Below, in pieces: positions 1 to 8,289 of a DNA stretch of 64,000 bases; positions within the stretch are counted from its first letter, which is position 1; the number at the start of each line of letters is the position of its first letter. Position numbers and translations under genes: made by a program. Under the pieces are notes generated by a model that was not told the DNA's origin, ran no database searches, and worked only from the letters and a program-made list of their open reading frames with translations. This stretch comes from Flavobacterium paronense. Lineage in GTDB: Bacteria > Bacteroidota > Bacteroidia > Flavobacteriales > Flavobacteriaceae. The stretch is taken from NCBI RefSeq assembly GCF_030409795.1, contig NZ_JAUFQN010000019.1, forward strand, positions 2,294,001 through 2,358,000, written 5' to 3'.

Positions 1-540
1 AGTTACAAATTCGAGCTTTGCTCCTTCTTCGATAAATATATTTTCGGATGAAATTACATTCACACTTTTTGGAATTGGTTGTGAATGTCTACCTTCTGTA
101 ATTAGTTCAAAATCTTCGCGTAAGGCTGCATCGTTTTTAGCAAAAATATCCCAAGTATGTTGGACTGTTAGACATTCTTCGCTAAATTCGATTATTTCAT
201 AACTATCAAAATCGACTTCTTCCTGTGTATCATTTGTATAAAAAGCAATGACTTCATCACCTTGAAAAATGGCTTGATTTTTCTCTAAACTTTTTACCAT
301 TTCAGCAAGAATATCATTTGGCAGGAAAGAAGCATTAATCATAACGTTATCTTCCATTTCAACCATTGGAAACTTTTCGGAAAGATATTCTTCGGTCAAA
401 GTTGTCGTTGTGTAGCCTAAATATTTTTCCCATTTTTCACGAATTGTCAAAATTCCGATGCGAATATCAGCAACTGGTCTTGTGAATGTAAATGGTAAAA
501 GAGCATTTCGAACTGTTCCGTCAAAAAGTATGTAGTTCAT
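1..540 (-). CDS. GlmU-family sugar nucleotidyltransferase-like protein, 5' part (runs off the window)
   Basis: An open frame of exactly 180 codons reads from an ATG at 540 down to base 1 without a stop, so the 3' part lies outside the window. The N-terminus reads MNYILFDGTVRNALLPFTFT and continues with RPVADIRIGILTIREKWEKY, the opening I recognise from the Bacteroidota 'GlmU family' proteins. These have a degenerate nucleotidyltransferase domain followed by left-handed beta-helix hexapeptide repeats. The visible part ends as the hexapeptide-type region begins (VISSENIFIEEGAKLEFVT). The substrate is not known; sugar-1-phosphate binding is inferred from the family. It lies 110 bases downstream of rpmE2 on the same strand, with a terminator between them. 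Confidence 0.8.
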   Translation of the reverse strand, partial: MNYILFDGTVRNALLPFTFTRPVADIRIGILTIREKWEKYLGYTTTTLTEEYLSEKFPMVEMEDNVMINASFLPNDILAEMVKSLEKNQAIFQGDEVIAFYTNDTQEEVDFDSYEIIEFSEECLTVQHTWDIFAKNDAALREDFELITEGRHSQPIPKSVNVISSENIFIEEGAKLEFVT

Positions 541-593
541 TTTGGTTCCAGGTTATTAGGTTTTGAGCTCAAAGTTACAAAAGTTTATGGCAT

Positions 594-622
594 AAAAAAA
601 CCACTCTCTTTTGGAGAATGGT
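594..622 (-). terminator. Rho-independent terminator of rpmE2
   Basis: On the minus strand an 8-bp stem (CCATTCTC with GAGAGTGG, one G-U pair) is followed by seven T. It lies about 28 bases after the rpmE2 stop codon and before the GlmU-like gene. Confidence 0.75.
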
Positions 623-649
623 CTTAATAAAATTGAAGCACTAATACTA

Positions 650-901
650 TTATTTAGTATGTTTAGCGTATTTAGTTTTAAATTTATCAATACGTCCAGC
701 AGTATCAATAAGTTTAGATTTACCTGTGTAAAAAGGATGAGAAGTTCTAGAAATTTCCATTTTGAAAACTGGATATTCAACACCTTCGTGTGTTATTGTT
801 TCTTTTGTTTCTACTGTTGATTTAGTTATAAAAACATCTTCGTTTGACATGTCTTTAAAAGCAACTAATCTGTAATTTTCCGGGTGAATTCCTTGTTTCA
901 T
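650..901 (-). CDS. rpmE2: 50S ribosomal protein L31 type B
   Basis: The 83-residue product is a ribosomal protein of the large subunit, located at the bridge with the small subunit. It starts [20 protein letters not shown] and has the conserved [21 protein letters not shown] block in its second half, which is the L31 signature. It contains no cysteine, so it is the zinc-independent type B (YkgM/YtiA-like) form, usual in Bacteroidota. The length matches the family (80-90 residues). It is a single-gene unit with a good promoter at 1005-1034 and a terminator at 594-622. The ATG start is unambiguous. Confidence 0.95.
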   Translation of the reverse strand: MKQGIHPENYRLVAFKDMSNEDVFITKSTVETKETITHEGVEYPVFKMEISRTSHPFYTGKSKLIDTAGRIDKFKTKYAKHTK

Positions 902-1004
902 GATAAATCTTTTTATTGTTATGAAGTAGTTTTGTTTTGAAGCTTTCTTTATGAAAGGTATAAACTGGCTACAACTTTTATTTTTCTTTTTTAATTAGAG
1001 TGTG

Positions 1005-1034
1005 CAAAAATACAACTATTTTTTAAAAATCAAA
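1005..1034 (-). promoter_or_regulatory. Promoter of rpmE2
   Basis: On the minus strand TTTG (1031-1034) and TATTTTTG (1005-1012) are separated by 18 bases. This fits the Bacteroidota housekeeping consensus (TTTG at -33, TAnnTTTG at -7) and gives a leader of about 100 bases for rpmE2. Confidence 0.7.
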
Positions 1035-1092
1035 CCAATATGTAACTTTTTTTAATTGTTTTGTACTTACGAAAAAGTAATTACGGAATTAC

Positions 1093-1100
1093 TATATTTG
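1093..1100 (+). promoter_or_regulatory. -7 element upstream of the DUF4199 gene
   Basis: TATATTTG matches TAnnTTTG exactly, 24 bases before the ATG at 1125. I see no TTG at the usual -33 spacing, so this rests on the -7 box alone. Confidence 0.5.
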
Positions 1101-1124
1101 TTAATTAATTGATAGCTGAATATT

Positions 1125-1652
1125 ATGAATGAAATTATTAAGAAGAACGCCTTAACCTTTGGTTTTATTATTGGTCTATTTTCAGTATTAACAACCACCT
1201 TAATTTATATTATTGATTTAGAACTTTTTACAAAGTGGTGGATTGGAATCATAACTATATCCTTTTCTATTGCCATTGGATGTTATTTGGTCATAAAGAC
1301 CAAGAAAGAAATGGGAACTATAAGTTTTAAGGAAACATTTTCTGTTTATTTTATTGCTGCATCAATTGGATATTTAATTTCTAATCTTTTTAATTATTTA
1401 CTATTCAATTTTATTGATCCCGAAGCAAAAGAAAAAATTAAGGAAATTGTTATAAAGTATACTGTTGACATATTAGAAAAAGTGGGAAGCCCAAAATCAG
1501 CTATAAATGAAACTATTCAAAAAATGAATGAAACAGATAGTTATTCCATTGGAAATCTGCTTTTTGGATATGCTTTTTCTTTAGTTATTATTGCTATTTT
1601 CGGATTAATATTAGCTGCTATTTTCAAATCAAAACCTTCTCAAGGATTATAA
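1125..1652 (+). CDS. DUF4199 domain membrane protein
   Basis: The 175-residue integral membrane protein has four hydrophobic segments, at about 9-31, 38-57, 70-95 and 146-168, with a charged loop at about 97-143. The TM1-TM2 arrangement followed by an 'MGTISFKETFSVYFI' segment fits DUF4199, a Bacteroidota family of unknown function often encoded just before a family 2 glycosyltransferase, as here. The stop codon ends at 1652 and the next ATG is at 1653, so the two are translated from one message. A TAnnTTTG box lies 24 bases upstream. A role in envelope glycan or lipid synthesis is inferred only from its neighbours. Confidence 0.8.
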   Translation: MNEIIKKNALTFGFIIGLFSVLTTTLIYIIDLELFTKWWIGIITISFSIAIGCYLVIKTKKEMGTISFKETFSVYFIAASIGYLISNLFNYLLFNFIDPEAKEKIKEIVIKYTVDILEKVGSPKSAINETIQKMNETDSYSIGNLLFGYAFSLVIIAIFGLILAAIFKSKPSQGL

Positions 1653-2609
1653 ATGAATTTATCCATAATAATTCCACTTCTTAACGAACAGGAATCTTTA
1701 CCCGAGTTACACCAATGGATTGTTAAAGTAATGACAACCCACAATTATAGCTATGAAGTAATTTTTATAGATGATGGAAGCACGGATGAGTCGTGGGAAA
1801 TTATTGAACAACTTTCAAAGGAAAATCAAAACGTAAAAGGAATTCGTTTTCTTACGAATTTTGGCAAATCGCAAGCGTTACATGCCGGTTTTGCCAAAGC
1901 CAAAGGCGATGTGATAATTACCATGGATGCAGATTTACAAGATAGTCCTGAGGAAATTCCAGATTTATATAACATGGTTGTAAACCAAAACTATGATTTG
2001 GTCTCGGGTTGGAAAAAGAAACGTTATGATTCGGTTGTTGGTAAAAATTTACCTTCTAAATTGTTTAATTGGGCTGCCCGAAAAACGTCTGGTGTTCAGT
2101 TGAATGATTTCAACTGTGGGTTAAAAGCGTATAAAAATATCGTTGTCAAAAACATAGAAGTTTCTGGTGAAATGCATCGTTATATTCCTGTTTTAGCTAA
2201 GAATGCTGGGTTCGGAAACATTGGCGAAAAAGTAGTGATCCATCAAGCTCGAAAATATGGCGAATCAAAATTTGGGATGAGCCGATTTATAAATGGTTTC
2301 CTGGATTTAATTACCATTTGGTTTTTATCCAAATATGGGAAACGCCCAATGCATCTTTTTGGCGCTGGTGGCGTGGTAATGTTTTTAATTGGATTTGTAT
2401 CCACAGGCTTAATAATAACTTTAAAATTGGTTAAACTATATTCAGGTTTTCGAACTGTTTTAGTCACTGAAAATCCACTTTTTTATATTGCTTTAACAGC
2501 TATGATTATAGGTTCTCAACTATTTTTAGCAGGATTTTTGGGCGAGATAATTTTGAGAACAAAGAACAACGAAGAACGCTATAAAATTTCTAAAGAAGTG
2601 AATTTGTAA
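1653..2609 (+). CDS. Family 2 glycosyltransferase (polyprenyl-phosphate glycosyltransferase type)
   Basis: The 318-residue protein has an N-terminal GT-A domain (about 1-230) and two C-terminal membrane helices (about 233-258 and 276-300). The start (MNLSIIIPLLNEQESLPEL), the nucleotide-binding FIDDGSTDESW and the metal-binding MDADLQDSPEEIP (DxD-type) are those of the GtrB/DPM1-like GT2 family, which transfers a hexose from a nucleotide sugar to undecaprenyl phosphate. The conserved HRYIPVLA motif follows at about 176. It acts at the cytoplasmic face of the inner membrane. It directly abuts the DUF4199 gene and is followed by the phosphohexose mutase and an ABC exporter. The sugar is not identifiable from sequence. 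Confidence 0.88.
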   Translation: MNLSIIIPLLNEQESLPELHQWIVKVMTTHNYSYEVIFIDDGSTDESWEIIEQLSKENQNVKGIRFLTNFGKSQALHAGFAKAKGDVIITMDADLQDSPEEIPDLYNMVVNQNYDLVSGWKKKRYDSVVGKNLPSKLFNWAARKTSGVQLNDFNCGLKAYKNIVVKNIEVSGEMHRYIPVLAKNAGFGNIGEKVVIHQARKYGESKFGMSRFINGFLDLITIWFLSKYGKRPMHLFGAGGVVMFLIGFVSTGLIITLKLVKLYSGFRTVLVTENPLFYIALTAMIIGSQLFLAGFLGEIILRTKNNEERYKISKEVNL

Positions 2610-2640
2610 TTTGACTTTAGAATCGAATAAAAATAAGATC

Positions 2641-4368
2641 ATGCAAATAGAACAACATATATTAGACAAAGTAAACGAATGGCTTTCGCCAACATTTGAT
2701 CAAAAAACGCAAGACGAAATCAAAAAAATGATGACTTCTTCTCCAAAAAACTTAGAAGAAAGTTTTTATAAAAATTTGGAGTTCGGAACTGGCGGAATGC
2801 GCGGAATAATGGGCGTTGGAACCAATCGTATCAACAAATATACGCTCGGAAAAAACACTCAGGGTTTATCTGATTATTTGAAAAAATCATTCCCAGGCGA
2901 AAAATTAAAAGTCGCTATAGCTTATGATTGCCGACATAATAGCGATACTTTGGCTAAAGTAGTTGCAGATGTTTTTTCGGCAAACGGAATTCAGGTCTAT
3001 TTGTTTTCAGAAATGCGACCAACTCCAGAATTATCCTTTGCTGTTAGATATTTAAATTGTCATGCCGGAATTGTTTTAACAGCTTCTCACAATCCGCCTG
3101 AATATAACGGATACAAAGTATATTGGCAAGATGGCGGACAATTAGTTCCTCCAAACGATGCCGAAATTGTTCAAGTAATTGAAGACTTAAAATACAGCGA
3201 AATCAAATTTGATGCAAACGAAAATTTAATCGAATATATTGATGTTGCCGTTGATGAAGCTTTCGCCAAATCGACAGTTGAAAATGCAAGTTTCAACACA
3301 TCGGCGGAAGCCAGAAAAAATTTAAAAATTGCTTATACATCATTACACGGAACTTCTATTAAAATGGTTCCTAAAGTGTTAGAAAAAGCAGGTTACACCG
3401 ACATCAATATTGTTCCTGAACAAGCTGAACCTAATGGTGATTTTCCAACTGTCGTTTCTCCAAATCCAGAAGAACCTGAAGCATTGACCATGGCTTTGGC
3501 TTTGGCAGATAAAATAAATGCAGATATAGTTTTTGGAACGGATCCTGACAGCGACCGTCTTGGTGTGGCCGTCAGAAATAATAGAGGAGAAATGCAGTTA
3601 TTAAATGGAAACCAAACGATGGTTGTCATGACACATTATCTTTTGGAACAATGGAAAAAAGCAGGAAAGATTGATGGTAAACAATTCATCGGTTCAACAA
3701 TTGTTTCCACACCAATGATGTTGGAATTGGCTACTGCTTATGGTGTAGAATGCAAAGTTGGATTAACGGGATTCAAATGGATTGCCAAATTTATCAGAGA
3801 TTTTCCAGAACTGAAATTTATTGGAGGTGGAGAAGAAAGCTTCGGATTTATGGTTGGTGACGCTGTTCGCGATAAAGATGCAGTGGGCGCGATTTTATTA
3901 ATGTGTGAAATTGCGGCTCAGGCTAAAGAAAAAGGAAGTTCGGTTTATAAAGAATTAGAACAAATGTATGTTGACTTTGGTTTTTATAAAGAACATTTGA
4001 TTTCGATTACCAAAAAAGGAATTGAAGGCGCAAATGAAATAAAGCAAATGATGGTTGACATGCGCGAGAAACCAGTTTCTGAAATTAATGGGCAACGTAT
4101 AGTTATGGTGGAAGATTATCAAAACTCATCAGCAAGAAATCTATTGAGCAACGAAACAGAAACCTTGAACGTTCCAAAATCGGATGTATTGATTTATTAT
4201 TTAGAAGACGGTTCAAAAATATGTGCGCGTCCAAGTGGAACGGAACCAAAAATTAAATTCTATTTTAGTGTAAATACTACCATCGAAAACGTTGATGAAA
4301 TTCCGGCTGCTGAAGTATTTCTAAATACTAAAATCAAAAACATCATTTCAGAAATGCAATTGAACTAA
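2641..4368 (+). CDS. Phosphohexose mutase (phosphoglucomutase/phosphomannomutase family)
   Basis: The enzyme interconverts hexose 1- and 6-phosphates (glucose or mannose). All four family signatures are present: the phosphoserine loop TASHNPPEYNGYK (Ser about 149), the metal loop DPDSDRLG (about 301-308), the sugar-recognition GEESFG (about 397-402) and the C-terminal phosphate-binding RPSGTEPK (about 530-537). The 575-residue length fits the longer phospho-sugar mutase subfamily of Bacteroidota and Firmicutes. The frame is open from a TTG at 2611, but the ATG at 2641 (MQIEQHILDKVNEWL) is preferred because family alignments begin there. It overlaps the next gene by one base (TAATG), so translational coupling is likely. 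Confidence 0.92.
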   Translation: MQIEQHILDKVNEWLSPTFDQKTQDEIKKMMTSSPKNLEESFYKNLEFGTGGMRGIMGVGTNRINKYTLGKNTQGLSDYLKKSFPGEKLKVAIAYDCRHNSDTLAKVVADVFSANGIQVYLFSEMRPTPELSFAVRYLNCHAGIVLTASHNPPEYNGYKVYWQDGGQLVPPNDAEIVQVIEDLKYSEIKFDANENLIEYIDVAVDEAFAKSTVENASFNTSAEARKNLKIAYTSLHGTSIKMVPKVLEKAGYTDINIVPEQAEPNGDFPTVVSPNPEEPEALTMALALADKINADIVFGTDPDSDRLGVAVRNNRGEMQLLNGNQTMVVMTHYLLEQWKKAGKIDGKQFIGSTIVSTPMMLELATAYGVECKVGLTGFKWIAKFIRDFPELKFIGGGEESFGFMVGDAVRDKDAVGAILLMCEIAAQAKEKGSSVYKELEQMYVDFGFYKEHLISITKKGIEGANEIKQMMVDMREKPVSEINGQRIVMVEDYQNSSARNLLSNETETLNVPKSDVLIYYLEDGSKICARPSGTEPKIKFYFSVNTTIENVDEIPAAEVFLNTKIKNIISEMQLN

Positions 4369-6197
4369 TGGATAGTAATCTAAAAAAATTAATTCCTTTT
4401 GCCCTAAAATACAAGAACAATGTAATTTTAAACATAATCTTTAATATATTTTATGCCTTTTTTTCAACATTGGGAATGATTTCTATAATTCCAACTTTGA
4501 AAGTTCTTTTTAAGGAAACGGAACAAGTAACAGTTCATCCAACATATAAAGGCATTGGCTATTTGGGTAAATATGGAGAAGAATTATTGAATTATTATAT
4601 CACGAAATTATCAACAGAAAGAGGCGAAGAATATGCACTTATACTTGTAGTTTCCATTGTAATTGTGATTTTTTTACTGAAAAATATCTTTAATTATTTG
4701 GCCTCTTTTCATGTAACAAGATTAAGAACCGGCGTTTTAAAAGACTTACGAGAAAAGTTATATCAAAAAATTATTCATCTTCCTGTTTCCTATTATTCTG
4801 ATGCACGAAAAGGGGACGTAATGTCGAGAATGCTTGGTGATATAAATGAAGTTCAAAACTCCTTTTTTCAGGTATTGGAATTAGTAGTTCGTGAACCTTT
4901 GACTATTATTTTTTCAATTGTTGCAATGTTGGCTATTAGTACAAAATTGACACTTTTTGTGTTTATTTTCATTCCGATTTCCGGATTAATCATTTCCAGA
5001 ATTGGAAAAAATCTGAAAGCAAAATCAAAAAAAGCGCAACAGGAAACGGGCTATTTTATTTCGATTTTAGATGAAACTTTGGGCGGAATGAAAGTCGTAA
5101 AAAGCTATAATGCCGAGAATCTTTTCATTTCAAAATTCAACACTTCGGTTAAAAAATTACAACAGCTGTCCAATAGTATCGGAAACAAAAGCAATTTGGC
5201 TTCGCCGATGAGTGAATTTCTAGGAATACTAACTATTGCTGTACTTTTATATTATGGGGGATATATGGTTATAGTTGATAAATCATTGGCAAGTACTGCT
5301 TTTCTTGGTTATATAGCTCTGGCTTATACTATATTAACTCCAGCTAAAAACATTTCAAAAGCATCATATCAGGTAAAAACTGGTTTAGCTGCAGCCGAAC
5401 GTGTCTTCACTTTGATGGAAGAAGAAAACGCAATTACCTCAAAAGAAAATGCCATTCATAAGGATACTTTTGAAACCGGAATTTCTATAAAAAACATCAA
5501 CTTTAGATATCACGAGGACAATGTATTAAAGGATTTTTCACTTGAAGTTCCAAAAGGAAAAACTATTGCCTTGGTTGGACAATCGGGAAGCGGAAAAAGT
5601 ACAATTGCTAATTTACTGACTCGTTTTTATGATGTTAATGAAGGTAAAATTACCATTGACAATGTTGATATTAAAGACATGGATTTGCAATCGTTGCGTG
5701 GTTTAATGGGATTGGTAACACAAGATTCTATTTTGTTTAACGATACCATAAAAGCAAATATTTCATTAGGAAAACTTGATGCTACAGATGATGAAGTAAT
5801 CGCTGCTTTGAAGATTGCTAACGCTTATGAATTTGTTAAAGACTTACCGGAAGGTATATATACCAACATTGGCGACAGCGGAAACAAACTTTCGGGCGGA
5901 CAAAAACAACGCTTGTCAATTGCACGTGCTGTATTGAAAAATCCACCAATAATGATTCTGGATGAAGCCACTTCGGCACTGGATACTGAAAGTGAAAGAT
6001 TGGTCCAAATTGCTTTAGAAAACATGATGCAAAACCGAACTTCTATTGTAATTGCTCATCGCCTTTCTACCATTCAAAAAGCCGATATGATTGTGGTTAT
6101 GCAAAAAGGAAAAATTGTAGAGCAGGGAAATCACGAAGAACTTTTAGCCAAAAACGGAACCTATTCTAAGTTGGTTTCGATGCAGTCATTTGATTAA
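4368..6197 (+). CDS. ABC exporter, fused membrane and ATPase domains (MsbA-like)
   Basis: The 609-residue half-transporter has a type I ABC exporter membrane domain (about 15-335, six helices) and a C-terminal nucleotide-binding domain. Walker A is GQSGSGKST (about 404), the ABC signature is LSGGQKQR (about 508) and Walker B is IMILDEATSALD, followed by an H-loop (IVIAHRLST). A homodimer in the inner membrane is expected. MsbA-type lipid A or glycolipid flipping is plausible given the glycosyltransferase and mutase upstream, but substrates cannot be assigned from such exporters alone. Its ATG overlaps the mutase stop codon. Confidence 0.88.
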   Translation: MDSNLKKLIPFALKYKNNVILNIIFNIFYAFFSTLGMISIIPTLKVLFKETEQVTVHPTYKGIGYLGKYGEELLNYYITKLSTERGEEYALILVVSIVIVIFLLKNIFNYLASFHVTRLRTGVLKDLREKLYQKIIHLPVSYYSDARKGDVMSRMLGDINEVQNSFFQVLELVVREPLTIIFSIVAMLAISTKLTLFVFIFIPISGLIISRIGKNLKAKSKKAQQETGYFISILDETLGGMKVVKSYNAENLFISKFNTSVKKLQQLSNSIGNKSNLASPMSEFLGILTIAVLLYYGGYMVIVDKSLASTAFLGYIALAYTILTPAKNISKASYQVKTGLAAAERVFTLMEEENAITSKENAIHKDTFETGISIKNINFRYHEDNVLKDFSLEVPKGKTIALVGQSGSGKSTIANLLTRFYDVNEGKITIDNVDIKDMDLQSLRGLMGLVTQDSILFNDTIKANISLGKLDATDDEVIAALKIANAYEFVKDLPEGIYTNIGDSGNKLSGGQKQRLSIARAVLKNPPIMILDEATSALDTESERLVQIALENMMQNRTSIVIAHRLSTIQKADMIVVMQKGKIVEQGNHEELLAKNGTYSKLVSMQSFD

Positions 6198-6213
6198 TAT
6201 TAAGACTGAATTT

Positions 6214-6390
6214 ATGAAAAGAGAATATTTTGGAATGTTGTTTATCATAATTTTTACCTGTTTAATTTTCATTACTGAATACTTTATTGGAGAAAAAGTA
6301 TACGATTATCTCAGTAAATTTATAATTGTTTGGATTATGCTAGCGTTTCAGGTTGGGCAATATTCTATGCGTTTCCCAAAAGCATTTTAA
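6214..6390 (+). CDS. Small two-helix membrane protein of unknown function
   Basis: This 58-residue protein begins MKREYFGMLFIIIFTCLIF and has two hydrophobic helices (about 7-24 and 36-52). The frame is open from a TTG inside the end of the ABC exporter gene, but the ATG at 6214, 17 bases after that gene's stop, gives the natural start with basic residues before the first helix. Its position suggests it is the last gene of the exporter operon. I recognise no family. It could be a small regulator of, or accessory to, the transporter, which is inference from position only. Confidence 0.55.
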   Translation: MKREYFGMLFIIIFTCLIFITEYFIGEKVYDYLSKFIIVWIMLAFQVGQYSMRFPKAF

Positions 6391-6441
6391 ATTAAGTAGG
6401 CTTATTTATTGTAATACAAATTACAAACTCTTTAATATAAA

Positions 6442-7275
6442 TTGGAAATAAAATTCATAAAACCAAAGTCTAAAATCCTTCAAAAACATATTGAAGGCTA
6501 TTATTTCCTTACGCAAAAAAGAAATGAACCTGAAGTTGAATACCTTACTTTTCCTAACAATTACAGCATCATTTCGGTTTATGAAAAAACAAAATGTGAA
6601 TTCTCTGAAAACAAGGCGGTACTTTCAGAAAACGCAAGTAGTCCTTTTTGTTCCGATTTAATTTGTCATTACAAAAAACCAATACATCTTTCGTATAGTG
6701 GTTCTATTAATGAACTAACTTTTTATTTCAAACCATTAGGACTAAATGCTTTCTTAGACAATAATTTATGCATTTACACTTCTTCATTTTTTTCAAAATT
6801 TATTCCTTTTGATGATTATCAAACTGTAATGCAAACTATTTTGACAGAAGAAAACTTTCAGATTAAAATTGATTTGATTGAAAACTATTGGCTATCTAAA
6901 CTTAAGGGATTTACTCATCCCTTTCTAAATGAAATAATCGTTGATTTATCAGATATTAACAACGATTATTCCATCAATGAATTAGCAAAAAAGCACAATA
7001 TTTCTCGTCAAAATCTGGGAAAACATTTTGAAACGCATTTATGCAAATCACCATCAGATTTTAAAAAAATTCAGCGTTTCAGAGAAGCTTTAAAATTAAA
7101 AACTTCAAAAAAAAGTGCTACAAATCTAACTACACTTAGTTATGATATGCTCTTTTATGACCAGTCACATTTGATAAAAGATTTTAAATCGCTCACAGGA
7201 TTATCACCAAAAAAATTCTTCGAAAATCTTACTTCTCATGATGATGGTAAAATAAACTGGTTATTCTTACAGTAA
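6442..7275 (+). CDS. AraC-family transcriptional regulator
   Basis: The 277-residue protein has a C-terminal double helix-turn-helix of the AraC type (about 175-275). The first HTH is SINELAKKHNISRQNLGKHF, and the second carries the DQSHLIKDFKSLTGLSPKKF signature. The N-terminal part (about 1-160) resembles the degenerate sensor domain of Bacteroidota AraC proteins with no known ligand. No ATG is available: an in-frame stop lies at 6433-6435 and the next Met is far inside, so the start is probably the TTG at 6442. It is followed by a palindromic operator-like sequence at 7347-7374 and two membrane-protein genes, which are candidate targets. Confidence 0.82.
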   Translation: MEIKFIKPKSKILQKHIEGYYFLTQKRNEPEVEYLTFPNNYSIISVYEKTKCEFSENKAVLSENASSPFCSDLICHYKKPIHLSYSGSINELTFYFKPLGLNAFLDNNLCIYTSSFFSKFIPFDDYQTVMQTILTEENFQIKIDLIENYWLSKLKGFTHPFLNEIIVDLSDINNDYSINELAKKHNISRQNLGKHFETHLCKSPSDFKKIQRFREALKLKTSKKSATNLTTLSYDMLFYDQSHLIKDFKSLTGLSPKKFFENLTSHDDGKINWLFLQ

Positions 7276-7346
7276 GATTCCATTTTTACAATTTTTATAA
7301 GTAATGCCTAATTACTTTTATACTCTGATTAAATCATTTTTACATT

Positions 7347-7374
7347 GATACTAGTCACAATAGTATCGATACTA
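7347..7374. promoter_or_regulatory. Palindromic operator-like site
   Basis: Three copies of the heptamer GATACTA occur in 28 bases: forward at 7347-7353, inverted at 7361-7367 and forward at 7368-7374. The last two form a perfect 14-bp palindrome (TAGTATCGATACTA). The site lies 27 bases upstream of the small membrane-protein gene at 7401 and just downstream of the AraC-type gene. It looks like a protein-binding site; the binding protein is unknown. Confidence 0.5.
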
Positions 7375-7400
7375 AACTTGCGGATAAACGGTATAATAAT

Positions 7401-7592
7401 ATGGAAAATAGGAAAATGTCAAACTTTGTTTTTGGAATTATAGCAATCATATTAGGATGTTCATTGTTTAAGAAATTCGACTTTATAAATCTAACATTTG
7501 AGCAGCCAGCATTAGCTGTTGTTTATATTGTGGTCTTTATATTTTCAATTTACTTTTTAATAAAAAACTCAAAAAACAAATCTGAAAAATAA
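7401..7592 (+). CDS. Small two-helix membrane protein of unknown function
   Basis: The product has 63 residues with two hydrophobic helices (about 8-22 and 36-55) and a basic C-terminus (KNSKNKSEK). No family is recognised. It starts at an ATG 27 bases after a 14-bp palindrome, and its stop codon is 10 bases before the next gene, so the two probably share a transcript. The hydrophobic pattern and base composition support a real gene, but there is no motif evidence. Confidence 0.55.
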   Translation: MENRKMSNFVFGIIAIILGCSLFKKFDFINLTFEQPALAVVYIVVFIFSIYFLIKNSKNKSEK

Positions 7593-7602
7593 AATTGATG
7601 CT

Positions 7603-8067
7603 ATGAATATTATTGAATTGAAAAAACTTCAAGTTATTTCTATTGATATTAAATTGAAAGAATATTATTCTCAATTTGAAGAGCTTTTAAAGGAATTGGA
7701 AAAGAAAAACTTACCTCAAAATACGCTTGCCTTAATCAATAATAACATTGAACTGATAAATTCTTCTGAACTAACTGGAATTCAATTACGAAAACTTATA
7801 AAACAACAACAAACAGCGATATTAAAATATGTGGAAAAGACACATAAAATTGTTCCCAAAAGCTACTATCAAACTCTCTGGTTGTTGCTTGGCATAACTG
7901 CTTTTGGTCTTCCAATCGGAACAATTATTGGTTTAAGCCTACACAACATGGGTTTACTGGGATTAGGATTGCCAATTGGAATGGGTATTGGGATATTAAT
8001 TGGTTTTAAAATGGATAAAAAAGCATTAAACGAAGGAAGACAATTAAATCTAACACTAAAACAATGA
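7603..8067 (+). CDS. Membrane protein with coiled-coil N-terminus and glycine-rich membrane hairpin
   Basis: The 154-residue protein has a charged, helical N-terminal half (about 1-85, likely coiled coil, rich in Lys, Glu and Leu). Two glycine-rich hydrophobic segments follow (about 88-108 and 113-132) in a pattern that resembles a membrane hairpin. No conserved family is recognised. It follows the 63-residue membrane protein by 10 bases, so they probably form a two-gene operon under the palindromic site at 7347-7374. Confidence 0.6.
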   Translation: MNIIELKKLQVISIDIKLKEYYSQFEELLKELEKKNLPQNTLALINNNIELINSSELTGIQLRKLIKQQQTAILKYVEKTHKIVPKSYYQTLWLLLGITAFGLPIGTIIGLSLHNMGLLGLGLPIGMGIGILIGFKMDKKALNEGRQLNLTLKQ

Positions 8068-8099
8068 ATTTTTAAAAAGAATAATAAAACAAAACACTA

Positions 8100-8208
8100 A
8101 AAAGGGATATTTAATAAAAGTGAGATTGTCATCAATCAAAACACGGACAAAAGATTTTGCTTTTTGAGTTAGTTACAAAACCGCAAATTTCAATTTAAAA
8201 TCCCTTTT
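8100..8208. repeat. 9-bp inverted repeat flanking a gene-free stretch
   Basis: AAAAGGGAT (8100-8108) and ATCCCTTTT (8200-8208) are perfect inverted copies about 90 bases apart, in the gap before the DUF5694 gene. The intervening DNA is AT-rich and holds no open frame or recognisable RNA. It could be the end structure of the preceding transcript or chance; it is recorded because little else is visible in this gap. Confidence 0.25.
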
Positions 8209-8224
8209 ATATTATTAAATTTCA

Positions 8225-8289
8225 ATGAAAAAAATTTTTTTTTACTTCTTACGACCTCATTTTCAATCGCACAAACTCAAAATCAAAAA
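8225..8289 (+). other. Out-of-frame signal peptide start of the DUF5694 gene (homopolymer frameshift)
   Basis: An ATG at 8225 is followed by seven A and nine T. As written it gives MKKIFFYFLRPHF... and stops within 23 codons. With one extra T the reading becomes MKKIFFLLLTTSFSIAQTQ, a textbook lipoprotein-less signal peptide with an SIA/Q cleavage site, running directly into the DUF5694 frame at 8290. The missing base therefore lies in, or next to, the A7T9 run. It could be a true mutation, a phase-variable tract or a base-calling error. Confidence 0.75.

Noticed and set aside
6442..7275. AraC-type gene as a truncated pseudogene because it lacks an ATG
   Set aside because: A TTG start gives a full-length N-terminal domain and the double helix-turn-helix is intact; TTG starts also occur at recQ and the YigZ-like gene in this window.
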